DNA of 26,736 nucleotides from CAVXDP01 sp964562925 (GTDB lineage Archaea; Thermoproteota; Bathyarchaeia; 40CM-2-53-6; CAVXDP01), in assembly GCA_964562925.1 (NCBI GenBank), contig CAZLVF010000018.1, positions 1-26,736 on the forward strand, given 5' to 3'. Position numbers and translations under genes: made by a program. Positions within the stretch are counted from its first letter, which is position 1; each line of letters opens with the position of its first letter. The notes under the pieces are model-generated. The model searched no databases and was not told the origin of the DNA. It saw nothing but the letters and a program-made list of their open reading frames with translations. Shown here in pieces: positions 1 to 6,990 of the stretch.

Positions 1-624
1 CCCTAGCGAACCTTCTGAACCTACTATGAGAGATGTCAGATCGAAACCTGAAACAGACTTCAGCGTTTGGGACCCGGTATGAACAATTTCTCCCGAGGGC
101 AAGACCAATTCGAGCCAGAGCGTATACTCGCTTGTCCCACCATACTTGACGGCTCGATTGCCAGCAGCGTTAGTATTTACCATGCCACCTATCGTGCATG
201 CTGGTCCGCTAGAAGGATCTGGCGGAAAGAAGAGTCTGTGTCTCATCAACGCCTCATTAAGATCGTCACAAACTACGCCAGCTTCCACCGTGGCGATCTG
301 ATTGTCAACGTCTATTGTCAGGATTCGATTCATGCCAGTCATGTCGAGTAGGATTCCACCTGCAATAGCGACAGCAGACCCAGCCGCACCTGAACCGCCG
401 CCCCTCGGAGTGACGGGAACCCTCTCCCGGCTTGCGAGCCTCATGATAGCGCTTACATCTTCAGTCGTCCGAGGTCTGACGACCACGTCAGGAGCATGTC
501 GGCACGGAGACGAATCGACCGAGTAGCAGAGAAGATCTTCCTCACGCGTGGAAATTCTCTCAACGCCTACCATGCCCTCCAGCTCCTTGACTATCCGTTC
601 GTCAACCTTCCTGTATGAAACCAA
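1..624 (-). CDS. FAD-linked oxidase, GlcD/D-lactate dehydrogenase type (5' part; runs off the window)
   Basis: The first 208 residues of a FAD-dependent 2-hydroxyacid dehydrogenase are visible; the C-terminal part lies outside the window. The FAD-binding (PP-loop) motif TPRGGGSGAAGSA is followed by FFPPDPSS, CTIGGMVNTNAAG, KYGGTSEYTL and SVSGFDLTSLIVGSEGSLG, the usual order in the FAD_binding_4 domain of GlcD and D-lactate dehydrogenases. The family oxidises glycolate, D-lactate or similar 2-hydroxyacids; the substrate cannot be told from this half. Start: TTG at 624 directly follows an in-frame TAA (625-627) and has an AGGTG Shine-Dalgarno sequence six bases upstream; the N-terminus reads MVSYRKVDERIVKELE. 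A minus-strand TATA element lies at 667-674. Confidence 0.88.
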   Translation of the reverse strand, partial: MVSYRKVDERIVKELEGMVGVERISTREEDLLCYSVDSSPCRHAPDVVVRPRTTEDVSAIMRLASRERVPVTPRGGGSGAAGSAVAIAGGILLDMTGMNRILTIDVDNQIATVEAGVVCDDLNEALMRHRLFFPPDPSSGPACTIGGMVNTNAAGNRAVKYGGTSEYTLWLELVLPSGEIVHTGSQTLKSVSGFDLTSLIVGSEGSLG

Positions 625-666
625 TTACAGCACCTAGGGTTTGGCTGCTAGTCGGCTATGGAGGCT

Positions 667-674
667 ATTATAAG
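667..674 (-). promoter_or_regulatory. TATA element of the FAD-linked oxidase gene
   Basis: On the minus strand the sequence reads CTTATAAT. Its centre is about 46 bases upstream of the TTG start, which predicts a leader of roughly 20 bases holding the AGGTG ribosome-binding site. Confidence 0.5.
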
Positions 675-706
675 TTAATCGGACTTCCGTAGCTCCTGTA
701 AGCATG

Positions 707-841
707 CTATGATTTTTGTAGATCTCTTAAATTGTTTTTGCTTAACACTACATCGCCAAACCTCTGAAGTCTTTCGATGCACTTGAATCCTAATTCTAAA
801 CGTGAGTTGTCATCAGTGATCTCTATCTTTACATCAGTCAA
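707..841 (-). CDS. Small 44-residue hypothetical protein, divergent from the aldehyde oxidoreductase
   Basis: A short minus-strand frame opens with TTG at 841 and ends with TAG at 707-709. It begins MTDVKIEITDDNSRLELG, continues through FKCIERLQRFGDVV and ends LRDLQKS. The alternating KIEI strand followed by amphipathic helical stretches looks protein-like, but I do not recognise a family. The main support is the promoter: the TATA element at 865-872 is nearly symmetric and lies about 27 bases upstream of this TTG, the distance expected for a leaderless transcript, just as it does for the GTG of the divergent gene. An in-frame GTG at 853 would be too close to the TATA box. It could still be a chance frame. 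Confidence 0.4.
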   Translation of the reverse strand: MTDVKIEITDDNSRLELGFKCIERLQRFGDVVLSKNNLRDLQKS

Positions 842-862
842 GAATCGAATCACCCGAGAAGC

Positions 863-874
863 CTTTTATAATTT
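863..874. promoter_or_regulatory. Shared, near-symmetric TATA box between two divergent leaderless starts
   Basis: The string CTTTTATAATTT reads as a TATA element on both strands. Its centre (about 868.5) is 28 bases from the GTG of the aldehyde oxidoreductase at 897 and 27 bases from the TTG of the small minus-strand frame at 841. Both distances match the archaeal TATA-to-transcription-start spacing, so both genes may be transcribed without a leader. Confidence 0.6.
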
Positions 875-896
875 AATCGACTACTAGTTTGAGCCG

Positions 897-2792
897 GTGA
901 ACAACTTGCCTTTCAATGGATATTGGGGTAAAATCTTACGCGCAGATCTCTCAAAGGGAAAGTTGACTGACGAGAGCCTTTCGCCTGAAGATGCGAAGAA
1001 GTGGATCGGCGGCGTCGGCCTAGCGACGAAGATCATCTACAACGAGGTGCCAGCCGGCGCAGACACGCTAGGCCCAGATAACGTCTTCGTCTTCGCGATC
1101 GGCCCATACCAAGCTACTGGAATACTGGGCAGCGGACGCTTCGCAGCCTGCGCAAAATCTCCTCTGACAGGTGTATGGGGCGAGTCATTGGGCGGGGGAT
1201 ACAACCCTGAGGAGATGAAAAGAGCGGGATATGATGCTATCGTGGCTACAGGAAAATCCGAGAAGCCCGTGTATATTTGGGTTCATGACGGGAAGGCGGA
1301 ACTGAGAGACGCATCTCATCTATGGGGAAAAGACTCCTTCGAAACTGAGGATGCGATCAAGAAGGAGCTAGGCGATGAGAAGATCCAAGTGGCTCCCATC
1401 GGTCAAGCTGCAGAGAACCTTGTTAGATATGCAGGGCTGATCACTAACTACGGCCACGGATGCGCTGGAAGGACAGGAATGGGCGCAGTTATGGGATCGA
1501 AGAAGCTGAAGGCGTTAGCTTTCCGTGGCACGATGAAACCACAAGCCGCTGATCCTGAAAAGCTCAGGGCTTTGATCAGTGAACTTGCACCGATAATCAG
1601 AGATGCAGAGTTCACAAAGAACAATCGTGAATACGGCCAAGCGATGGCGGTCATTCCGCGAGAAGAGAACGCTCTACTGCCAATGAGAAACTTCGGCCAA
1701 GACAACTGGAAAGAAGGCGCAATAGCTATAGGAGCGCCTCTTGGCGGACCCGGAAAATTCAATGATATTCTAAAGCCGAAACCAGAACCTTGTACTCCTT
1801 GCGTGATGGGATGCCACCGAAGAGTGACGATAACTTCTCCGGAAAAGTACGCGATGGACGGGTACGGACCTGAATATGAGACGTTGGGGATGATGGGCTC
1901 CGATTGTTTGATCGACAACTTACTTGCGATAAACAAGGCCAATGATCTATGCAACCGCTACAGCATCGACACGATCGAGTGGGGAGGCGTATGCGCCTTC
2001 GCTATGGAAGCCTACGCGAAAGGAAAGATAACTAAGCAAGACTTGGGTGGCATAGAGCTCAAGTGGGGCGACGGAGACGCTATGATAGCTCTATTACACA
2101 AAGTTGTTAAGAGGGAAGGACGCGTTCCGAGATTGCTCGGTGAAGGCGTCAGACCCGCAGGCAAAGAGCTTGGTTGCCCAGAGGTCGCGCTGCATGTGAA
2201 CGGCGCTGTCGTGCCTGCGCATGATCCTCGGGCATTTTTCTCGATGGCAGTTGAAACGGCCACATCGACAAGAGGAGCATGTCACCTCCATGGCTTTCCA
2301 GAAGCTATCGAACTTGGAGTACCATTCCCAGAAGCTGGCCCCGAACTCTCGAAACCGTTGGATAGGTTCGACAAAGATAAGAAGGGATTTGCCGCAGCGA
2401 AATTCCAAGACCGACAGGCTGTGAACAACTCTCTCCCATGGTGCTTCTTCTACGAGTTCTCGGGAGTGAACTTCACCTACACAACAAAACTTCTGAACGC
2501 GATTACCGGGTGGGACCTTACTCCACAAGAGCTTCTCAAGACGGGGGAGCGCATCATAAACTTACAGAGAATGTTCAACCTGAAACATGGACTTAACCCC
2601 AAGAAGGACGATTGGTTACCGGACAGGTTCTTCCAGGCGCACACAGCTGGCGGAGCGGCAGGCAAGGTGCCTCCGCTTAGAGAGATGCTTGAAGAATACT
2701 ACAAGGTAAAGGACTGGCCGAACGGCGTACCCAGCGAGGCCAAACTGAGAGAACTGGGATTAGAGTTCGCTATAAGAGATCGGCCGAAATAG
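897..2792 (+). CDS. aor: Tungsten-type aldehyde:ferredoxin oxidoreductase
   Basis: This cytoplasmic enzyme family oxidises aldehydes to carboxylic acids with a tungsto-bispterin cofactor and passes electrons to ferredoxin through a 4Fe-4S cluster. At 631 residues it has the usual family length. The N-terminal domain (residues 1-210) carries the pterin-binding stretches RFAACAKSPLTGVWGESLGG (81-100) and GRTGMGAVMGSKKLKA (191-206). The cluster ligands are visible as C299-x2-C302-x3-C306 in CTPCVMGCHRR, with the distant fourth ligand C516 in NNSLPWCFF. The GTG start at 897 fits a leaderless transcript from the TATA box at 865-872. The convergent downstream neighbour is a MoaD/ThiS-like protein, a plausible sulfur carrier for making the pterin cofactor. 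The aldehyde substrate is unknown; the nearby amino-acid genes suggest amino-acid-derived aldehydes. Confidence 0.93.
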   Translation: MNNLPFNGYWGKILRADLSKGKLTDESLSPEDAKKWIGGVGLATKIIYNEVPAGADTLGPDNVFVFAIGPYQATGILGSGRFAACAKSPLTGVWGESLGGGYNPEEMKRAGYDAIVATGKSEKPVYIWVHDGKAELRDASHLWGKDSFETEDAIKKELGDEKIQVAPIGQAAENLVRYAGLITNYGHGCAGRTGMGAVMGSKKLKALAFRGTMKPQAADPEKLRALISELAPIIRDAEFTKNNREYGQAMAVIPREENALLPMRNFGQDNWKEGAIAIGAPLGGPGKFNDILKPKPEPCTPCVMGCHRRVTITSPEKYAMDGYGPEYETLGMMGSDCLIDNLLAINKANDLCNRYSIDTIEWGGVCAFAMEAYAKGKITKQDLGGIELKWGDGDAMIALLHKVVKREGRVPRLLGEGVRPAGKELGCPEVALHVNGAVVPAHDPRAFFSMAVETATSTRGACHLHGFPEAIELGVPFPEAGPELSKPLDRFDKDKKGFAAAKFQDRQAVNNSLPWCFFYEFSGVNFTYTTKLLNAITGWDLTPQELLKTGERIINLQRMFNLKHGLNPKKDDWLPDRFFQAHTAGGAAGKVPPLREMLEEYYKVKDWPNGVPSEAKLRELGLEFAIRDRPK

Positions 2793-2818
2793 AGGCCGGT
2801 CTCCCATTTCTTTTTTTT
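2781..2818 (+). terminator. Hairpin plus T-run terminator after the aldehyde oxidoreductase
   Basis: CGGCC (2781-2785) pairs with GGCCG (2794-2798), extendable to about eight pairs, and the stop codon sits in the loop. It is followed by a pyrimidine stretch with eight consecutive T at 2811-2818. T-rich tracts terminate archaeal RNA polymerase. Confidence 0.6.
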
Positions 2819-2851
2819 GCAATATAGTAGATATCTGTCGTTTTCTAAAAG

Positions 2852-3145
2852 CTAGCCCCCAGCCAGCAGAGGAAATATCAGAATCATATCACCGTCTTTG
2901 ACTGGGGCTTCGAATGGATTCTGAAGTAGCAGTCTATCGTTCAAAACGATCCTGACCATTGCGCGAGAGTTACCCTGCTCGTCCATGACCATGCTCTTTA
3001 GGTCCTTGCCTTCTAACTTGGTAATCTCGGTGATAACGTCTCCTACTGTCCGCTTGCTTGAATCGTCGAGCCTCAGCTTGACCTCTCTCTTGCCCATGAA
3101 GATCTCGACGTTCGCAAGGAATTTCGCGGTGACGACGATCGACAT
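2852..3145 (-). CDS. MoaD/ThiS-family ubiquitin-like sulfur carrier
   Basis: A 97-residue beta-grasp protein starting MSIVVTAKFLANVEIFMGKR and ending PLLAGG. The C-terminal Gly-Gly is the residue pair that an E1-like enzyme adenylates and that then carries thiocarboxylate sulfur, for molybdopterin (or tungstopterin) dithiolene or for thiazole. The core contains VGDVITEI, NDRLLLQ and the usual KDGDMILIFPLLAGG tail. A longer frame opens at an ATG at 3208, but that ATG overlaps the likely TATA element (3197-3205), so translation must start downstream; ATG 3145 leaves a leader of about 30 bases and gives the normal family length. Its position next to an aldehyde:ferredoxin oxidoreductase favours a pterin-cofactor role over thiamine or an archaeal SAMP-like modifier, but this is inference. 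Confidence 0.82.
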   Translation of the reverse strand: MSIVVTAKFLANVEIFMGKREVKLRLDDSSKRTVGDVITEITKLEGKDLKSMVMDEQGNSRAMVRIVLNDRLLLQNPFEAPVKDGDMILIFPLLAGG

Positions 3146-3196
3146 CGCGCGGATCCCGAACTGCTGTGTGTGTTGATCAGATACATGAGGCGGGGA

Positions 3197-3205
3197 GTAT
3201 ATTTT
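3197..3205 (-). promoter_or_regulatory. TATA element of the MoaD-like gene
   Basis: On the minus strand it reads AAAATATAC. Start of transcription is predicted near 3175, which places the upstream ATG (3208) outside the transcript and supports the ATG at 3145. Confidence 0.55.
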
Positions 3206-3330
3206 CATTTCTAACGAAGTCTATCAAACGCAGGGTGATCCGCGTTTAGAACATGCTTTCGAAAGGATGTGGCGGTGCTTGACCTAGACTCCACTTAACA
3301 CACCTATCGATGAGCTATAGATAGAAAGCC

Positions 3331-3338
3331 TTTAAAAT
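3331..3338 (+). promoter_or_regulatory. TATA element of the lipoyl-carrier gene
   Basis: TTTAAAAT, preceded by AAAGCC, which resembles the AAGCC upstream of the TATA box of the aldehyde oxidoreductase. The predicted transcript starts near 3360, about 16 bases before the TTG start. Confidence 0.5.
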
Positions 3339-3375
3339 TTTCAGGGACTCATAAACGACCTCTTGGGGAACCACT

Positions 3376-3819
3376 TTGGTAGAGATCGAAGGGTACAACA
3401 TGCCAGAGGACCTGTACTATTCCGACAGACACCTCTGGGTGAAGAAGGAGAGCGACGGTACCTTGACGGTCGGATTCGACGATATGGCCCAGAAACTCAT
3501 TGGAAAGGTTATGTTCGTCAGACTGCCCAAACCCGAAACGCAGGTGGCGCTTGGTAAAGATTTTGGCACCGTTGAATCTATGAAGTGGGTTGAGAGACTG
3601 AAGTCTCCAGTAACAGGCACAGTTAAGGAAGTGAATCCCCAACTGAGAACGATGCCAGGCTTGGTTAACAAGGATTCGTACTCGTCGGGCTGGATTATGA
3701 AGATTCGGCCCACAGGGAACGTTGACGAAGAATTGTCAAAGCTAGTGCACGGAGCAACACTCACAGACTGGTTGAAGAAGGAAATCGAGGAGAAAGCTAG
3801 GAAAGCTCAGAAGACTTAG
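3376..3819 (+). CDS. GcvH-like lipoyl carrier protein
   Basis: A 147-residue protein of the glycine cleavage H / lipoyl carrier family. The N-terminus (YNMPEDLYYSDRHLWVK) and the lipoyl loop are typical; the lipoate-accepting lysine is K70 in VESMKWVERLKSPVTG. The GWIMKIRP strand follows at the usual distance, and the C-terminal region (VHGATLTDWLKKEIEEKA) is somewhat longer than in a standard GcvH. TTG at 3376 keeps the conserved VEIEGYNMPEDL segment; an ATG at 3400 would cut it. No glycine decarboxylase (GcvP), GcvT or lipoate ligase gene is in the window, so it may serve a glycine cleavage system encoded elsewhere or act as a stand-alone carrier, as in the LbpA-type carriers of sulfur-oxidising heterodisulfide-reductase-like systems. 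The sequence alone does not decide. Confidence 0.85.
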   Translation: MVEIEGYNMPEDLYYSDRHLWVKKESDGTLTVGFDDMAQKLIGKVMFVRLPKPETQVALGKDFGTVESMKWVERLKSPVTGTVKEVNPQLRTMPGLVNKDSYSSGWIMKIRPTGNVDEELSKLVHGATLTDWLKKEIEEKARKAQKT

Positions 3820-3944
3820 ACGCGATGGGAAGGCCCCCAGCGAAACTCGGGTACCGTTTCTCAAGAAAAGACATTGGCGTGCCGTTCGTCTCAAAGGGCT
3901 TTGGTTTTCCAGAAACTGAGATGCCTTCAGGCGCTCCTTCCGGC

Positions 3945-4751
3945 CTATGCTTGAAAGCTACTTGGATGCTCTACACGCTCGACCTCTTCGACATCGGTGT
4001 ACCATTTCTTCGAAGGTCCAAGTCTTGCTCGCATCTTCCACCTGAAGCTTTTCGGTTCTTTCTCGATAGCCTCTAGCAGCCTGTCGATCTTTGATGCAAC
4101 GTTGCTGCATTGCTCTCGTTTGAGAACCTCATACTTCGGAAGGAACTCCTTTATCCTGTTAAAGTTGGCGGTTGTTGTGTAGTAGAAGCCCCAGTCCTCA
4201 ACCATCATCTTGACGATGCGAGGCATGCTAATCGTTTCCTTGTCCCCTTCTCCCACGTCATGTTCAAGCAGAAGAACGATCGAGTCCTTTATGTCCTTCT
4301 CATTGATCTGCACAATCTGTAGCTTCTCAAGCAAAAGCTCAGCTAGAGGTATCGTCGGATAGTCTATTTCTAGCCTATCCTTGAAGTCTATTACGTGGTT
4401 CATCTCGAGCCGGTCGAGAAAGACATCGACATGCGGCCGGGCTCCAGATTTGTCTATGAATATGCACCTTCCAACGAACAGTCCGGGAGTCACAGCCGCC
4501 CGTACAGCCTCGTATTTCAACGGTCCTGTGAACAAACGTTCAATCTTGCTTCTCTCTTTTGAGTAGCTCATGAAGTCCACGTCCGAAAGGGCTCGGCCGA
4601 GCGCATCATGCACCCTAAGGTTGTTCGGACAGTGAATCCTGAAAGCGGTAGCACCCAAAACTCTCAGCGTTACATTCGCTTTCTTCGCCTCTTCGACCGC
4701 ATCCCATGCCAACCTGACAAAATCAATTGGGGTGCCGGTATCAACGCTCAA
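3945..4751 (-). CDS. Nucleotidyltransferase-fold protein, paralogue 1 (AbiEii/MNT-like)
   Basis: A 268-residue protein that I assign to the polymerase-beta/MNT nucleotidyltransferase superfamily by motifs. LRVLGATAFRIH (29-40) matches the glycine-containing first helix region, SDVDF (56-60) supplies a DxD metal pair (D57, D59), and HVDVFLDRLEM (107-117) a third acidic strand (D109). The following PLAELLLEKLQIVQINEKDI (135-154) is the helix pattern seen in AbiEii-type proteins. The C-terminal half (MVEDWGFYYT, KWYTDVEEVE) is unfamiliar. The TTG start at 4751 has an AGAGGAA upstream. It is very similar (roughly three quarters identical by eye) to the gene at 5621-6430 and more distantly related to that at 6991-7758. 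Family function ranges from RNA or protein nucleotidylation to toxins of abortive-infection systems; none is demonstrated here. Confidence 0.6.
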   Translation of the reverse strand: MSVDTGTPIDFVRLAWDAVEEAKKANVTLRVLGATAFRIHCPNNLRVHDALGRALSDVDFMSYSKERSKIERLFTGPLKYEAVRAAVTPGLFVGRCIFIDKSGARPHVDVFLDRLEMNHVIDFKDRLEIDYPTIPLAELLLEKLQIVQINEKDIKDSIVLLLEHDVGEGDKETISMPRIVKMMVEDWGFYYTTTANFNRIKEFLPKYEVLKREQCSNVASKIDRLLEAIEKEPKSFRWKMRARLGPSKKWYTDVEEVERVEHPSSFQA

Positions 4752-4805
4752 CGCGAATTCCTCTTACTCTGATAGATCAGCTACTGCCCGCTTAAGCGTA
4801 GGTTT

Positions 4806-4820
4806 TGAGCTTTAAGCCTT
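4806..4820 (-). promoter_or_regulatory. Promoter element of nucleotidyltransferase paralogue 1, duplicated at paralogue 2
   Basis: The minus strand reads AGGCTTAAAGCTC, centred about 62 bases upstream of the TTG start. Paralogue 2 has AGGCTTAAAGATC at the same distance, so the promoter seems to have been duplicated with the gene. Confidence 0.5.
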
Positions 4821-4922
4821 TTTTACTTCGAAAATATCTAGCGTGTCTGCTCAAGACATGGATGGATCATGCTGCATAAAACGCTTTTCACTCTACGTTA
4901 CAATACATCAAGTGTGGCTCAG

Positions 4923-5552
4923 ATGGTCAAAGAGAGAAAGGTGGGACTCTATATCGGAAGGTTTCAGCCGTTCCATAATGGCCATCTTCAAGCAGTCAAG
5001 AGCATCCTAGCAGAGGTTGATGAAGTCATCATCGTGATCGGATATGCTCAACTCAGCCACACGGAGACGAACCCCTTCACAGCTGGAGAGCGACTTTCTA
5101 TGATCAGGCTGTCCCTAAATGAGGCTGGTGTGGATCCGGGAGGATATCTGACCGTAACCGTCCCTTTTGATGAGTCAAATTCAGTATACGTTTCAAGGAT
5201 CACATCTTACACTCCAGAGTTTAATGANNNNNNNNNNNNNNNNNNNNNNNNNNNNNNNNNNNNNNNNNNNNNNNNNNNNNNNNNNNNNNNNNNNNNNNNN
5301 NNNNNNNNNNNNNNNNNNNNNNNNNNNAGTCAAATTCAGTATACGTTTCAAGGATCACATCTTACACTCCAGAGTTTAATGATGTGTATTCGAATGATCC
5401 CCTGATAAGGCAGCTGTTTGAGGAGAGTGGAGTTCTGTAGAAGGGTCTTGGCAGGAGAGGTTTGGGAGGAACTCGTTCCCTCTAGCGTCGCTGAATTTCC
5501 GAAGAAGATCGAGGGTCCTGATCAGGTGCGAAGAATACTTGCCGCGCGGTAG
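4923..5552 (+). CDS. nadM: Nicotinamide-nucleotide adenylyltransferase, archaeal type (interrupted by a gap and a frame break)
   Basis: This enzyme joins NMN and ATP to form NAD. MVKERKVGLYIGRFQPFHNGHLQAVKSIL carries the nucleotidyltransferase signature (RFQPFHNGHL); AQLSHTETNPFTAGER follows as in other archaeal NMNATs. ATG at 4923 gives the normal N-terminus; the ATG at 4869 adds 18 unmatched residues. The coding sequence runs into the N-run at 5228-5327, which appears artificial (55-bp duplication on both sides). With the duplication collapsed the frame continues to SYTPEFNDVYSNDPLIRQLF, then stops at TAG 5438-5440 after 120 residues. A second frame (5439-5552) encodes RRVLAGEVWEELVPSSV and ends QVRRILAAR, clearly the NMNAT C-terminus. 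Between them the ISTYSGTEVR-type ATP-binding segment (about 17-20 residues) is missing. It is therefore either a pseudogene or an assembly error. Confidence 0.85.
5173..5382. other. Scaffold gap flanked by an exact 55-bp duplication
   Basis: One hundred N (5228-5327) separate two identical 55-bp copies (5173-5227 and 5328-5382). The same arrangement with the same length occurs at 23618-23827. An overlap of constant length equal to a common assembly k-mer points to contig ends that should be merged, not to a biological repeat. Removing one copy and the N-run restores the reading frame here. Confidence 0.9.
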
Positions 5553-5620
5553 TACAACGGGCTCCGTACAAGAGATCAGGCCAACCTTAGCGTGGAGCTT
5601 GCGGATGGTTGAACTCTACC

Positions 5621-6430
5621 CTATGGGATTTGATCGCTTCTGAGATGTTCCGCACGTTCGACCTCTTCAACTTCACTATACCATTTCTTTGAGGGACCTA
5701 CTTTTGCTCGCATCTTCCATCCGAAGCTTTTCGACGCCCTCCCTATTGCTTCTAACAACTTGTCGATCCTTGACACAACGGTGCTCCGTTGCTGGTCGGT
5801 TAGAACATCATACTTTGGAAGGAAACTCTTTATCTTGTCTAGGTTTGTAGTCGTTGTGTAATAGAAGCCCCAGTCCTCGGCCATTATCTTGGCGATGCGC
5901 GGCATGTTAATCGTCTCTCTGTCTCCCTCTCCGACATCATGTTCGAGAAAGAGAACAATTACGTCTTTTACGTCCTTCTCGTTGATATGCACTATCTGAA
6001 CCTTCTCGAGCAACAGCTCAGCCAATGGGATCGTCGGGTAGTCTACCTCTAGTCTCCCATTGAAGTCTATGTTATGATTCATTTCAAGCCTGTCAAGAAA
6101 GACATCAATATGCGGGCGAGCGCCAGACTTATCGATGAATATACACCTTCCAACGAATAATCCAGGAGTCACGGCAGCTTTTACGGCTTCGTATTTCAGT
6201 GCGCCTGTGAAGAGACGTTCAATCCTACTCCTCTCCTTTGAGTAGCTGACAAAGTCCACATCAGAGAGCGCCCGTCCGAGCGCATCATGTACCCCAAGGT
6301 TACTGGAGCAATGAATTCTGAAGGCTGTGGCCCCAAGCACCCTCAGCACGACGTTCTCTTTCTTCGCCTCATCAACTACATCCCAAGCCAACTTTGCAAA
6401 GTCGACCGGCGCCTTGATGCCTGCGGTCAA
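5621..6430 (-). CDS. Nucleotidyltransferase-fold protein, paralogue 2 (AbiEii/MNT-like)
   Basis: A 269-residue close paralogue of the 3945-4751 gene with the same motif order: LRVLGATAFRIH, SDVDF, HIDVFLDRLEM and PLAELLLEKVQIVHINEKDV. All acidic residues expected for metal binding are kept, so purifying selection on an active site is likely. Differences cluster at the ends and in surface helices (for example LTDQQRSTVVSRIDKLLEA). TTG at 6430 is the start; GAGGAA lies upstream. Together with paralogue 1 it brackets the NMN adenylyltransferase gene. No adjacent antitoxin-like partner of the AbiEi type is visible; the nearest regulator is the ArsR-type gene at 6602-6949, upstream on the same strand. 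Function not known. Confidence 0.6.
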   Translation of the reverse strand: MTAGIKAPVDFAKLAWDVVDEAKKENVVLRVLGATAFRIHCSSNLGVHDALGRALSDVDFVSYSKERSRIERLFTGALKYEAVKAAVTPGLFVGRCIFIDKSGARPHIDVFLDRLEMNHNIDFNGRLEVDYPTIPLAELLLEKVQIVHINEKDVKDVIVLFLEHDVGEGDRETINMPRIAKIMAEDWGFYYTTTTNLDKIKSFLPKYDVLTDQQRSTVVSRIDKLLEAIGRASKSFGWKMRAKVGPSKKWYSEVEEVERAEHLRSDQIP

Positions 6431-6486
6431 ATTATATTCCTCTGAGGCTTAATGGGTTGGGTGCTGTCCACGTAAGCTTGAGCTTA

Positions 6487-6500
6487 GATCTTTAAGCCTT
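6487..6500 (-). promoter_or_regulatory. Promoter element of nucleotidyltransferase paralogue 2
   Basis: The minus strand reads AAGGCTTAAAGATC, centred about 63 bases upstream of the TTG start; near-identical in sequence and spacing to the element upstream of paralogue 1. Confidence 0.5.
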
Positions 6501-6601
6501 TCGAGAATCTTGACTTTGTTGCCGAAAAGCTTGCATTGCAAAACGAAGGGCAGCGCACTGCTTACGCGAGCTTAACAAACGTTTGGGTGGTTCCGCACTA
6601 G

Positions 6602-6949
6602 TTATACTTCTATGCCTCTTCTTCGCATCTCTTCTATTTTCATCAGCATATCGTCTACAGAGGCAAGTATCTTGTCCACGGAAGGCACGTCCGGAACTCT
6701 ATAGTAGCTATAGGCACCGACACGTCTGACAGTCGCAAGTCGACCCTCTCTCAACTTTCCCAGGTGAGATGCCGCTACCGTGTCTTCCATCCCAACCGCT
6801 TTCGCAATCTTGTCAGTCGGAGCCTCGCCCTCGAAGAGAGCTTCTAGAACCCTTAGCGTTGCGGGGTCGGAAAGAGTGTTGAATATCTTGGCTCGAAGCT
6901 CGTTAGATGCCTTTCTTCTCGACGTTTGAGCACCACCAATCCTAAGCAA
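6602..6949 (-). CDS. ArsR-type winged-helix transcriptional regulator
   Basis: A 115-residue DNA-binding protein. After a short basic N-terminus the winged helix-turn-helix spans about residues 20-95: ELRAKIFNTLSDPATLRVLE, then EAPTDKIAKAVGMEDTVAAS as the recognition part, HLGKLREGRLATVRRVGAY and the wing YSYYRVPDV. A C-terminal helix (KILASVDDMLMKIEEMRR) probably forms the dimer. No clear cysteine metal site is seen (the protein has no Cys), so the inducer is not obvious. TTG at 6949 lies about 33 bases from a TATA element at 6978-6986, implying a very short leader. It sits between nucleotidyltransferase paralogues 2 and 3, all on the minus strand, and may control them or itself. Confidence 0.8.
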   Translation of the reverse strand: MLRIGGAQTSRRKASNELRAKIFNTLSDPATLRVLEALFEGEAPTDKIAKAVGMEDTVAASHLGKLREGRLATVRRVGAYSYYRVPDVPSVDKILASVDDMLMKIEEMRRRGIEV

Positions 6950-6976
6950 GATAGATTGCAGATTGGTTGGTACTCA

Positions 6977-6987
6977 CTATTAAAGGA
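6977..6987 (-). promoter_or_regulatory. TATA element of the ArsR-type gene
   Basis: The minus strand reads CCTTTAATAGT. It lies just past the stop codon of the upstream paralogue 3, giving the regulator its own promoter with a predicted leader of less than ten bases. Confidence 0.45.
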
Positions 6988-6990
6988 CTT

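Noticed and set aside
5173..5382. Direct repeats around the N-runs as a mobile-element target duplication
   Set aside because: Both sites have exactly 55 bp with exactly 100 N between, and collapsing them repairs coding frames; this is an assembly artefact.
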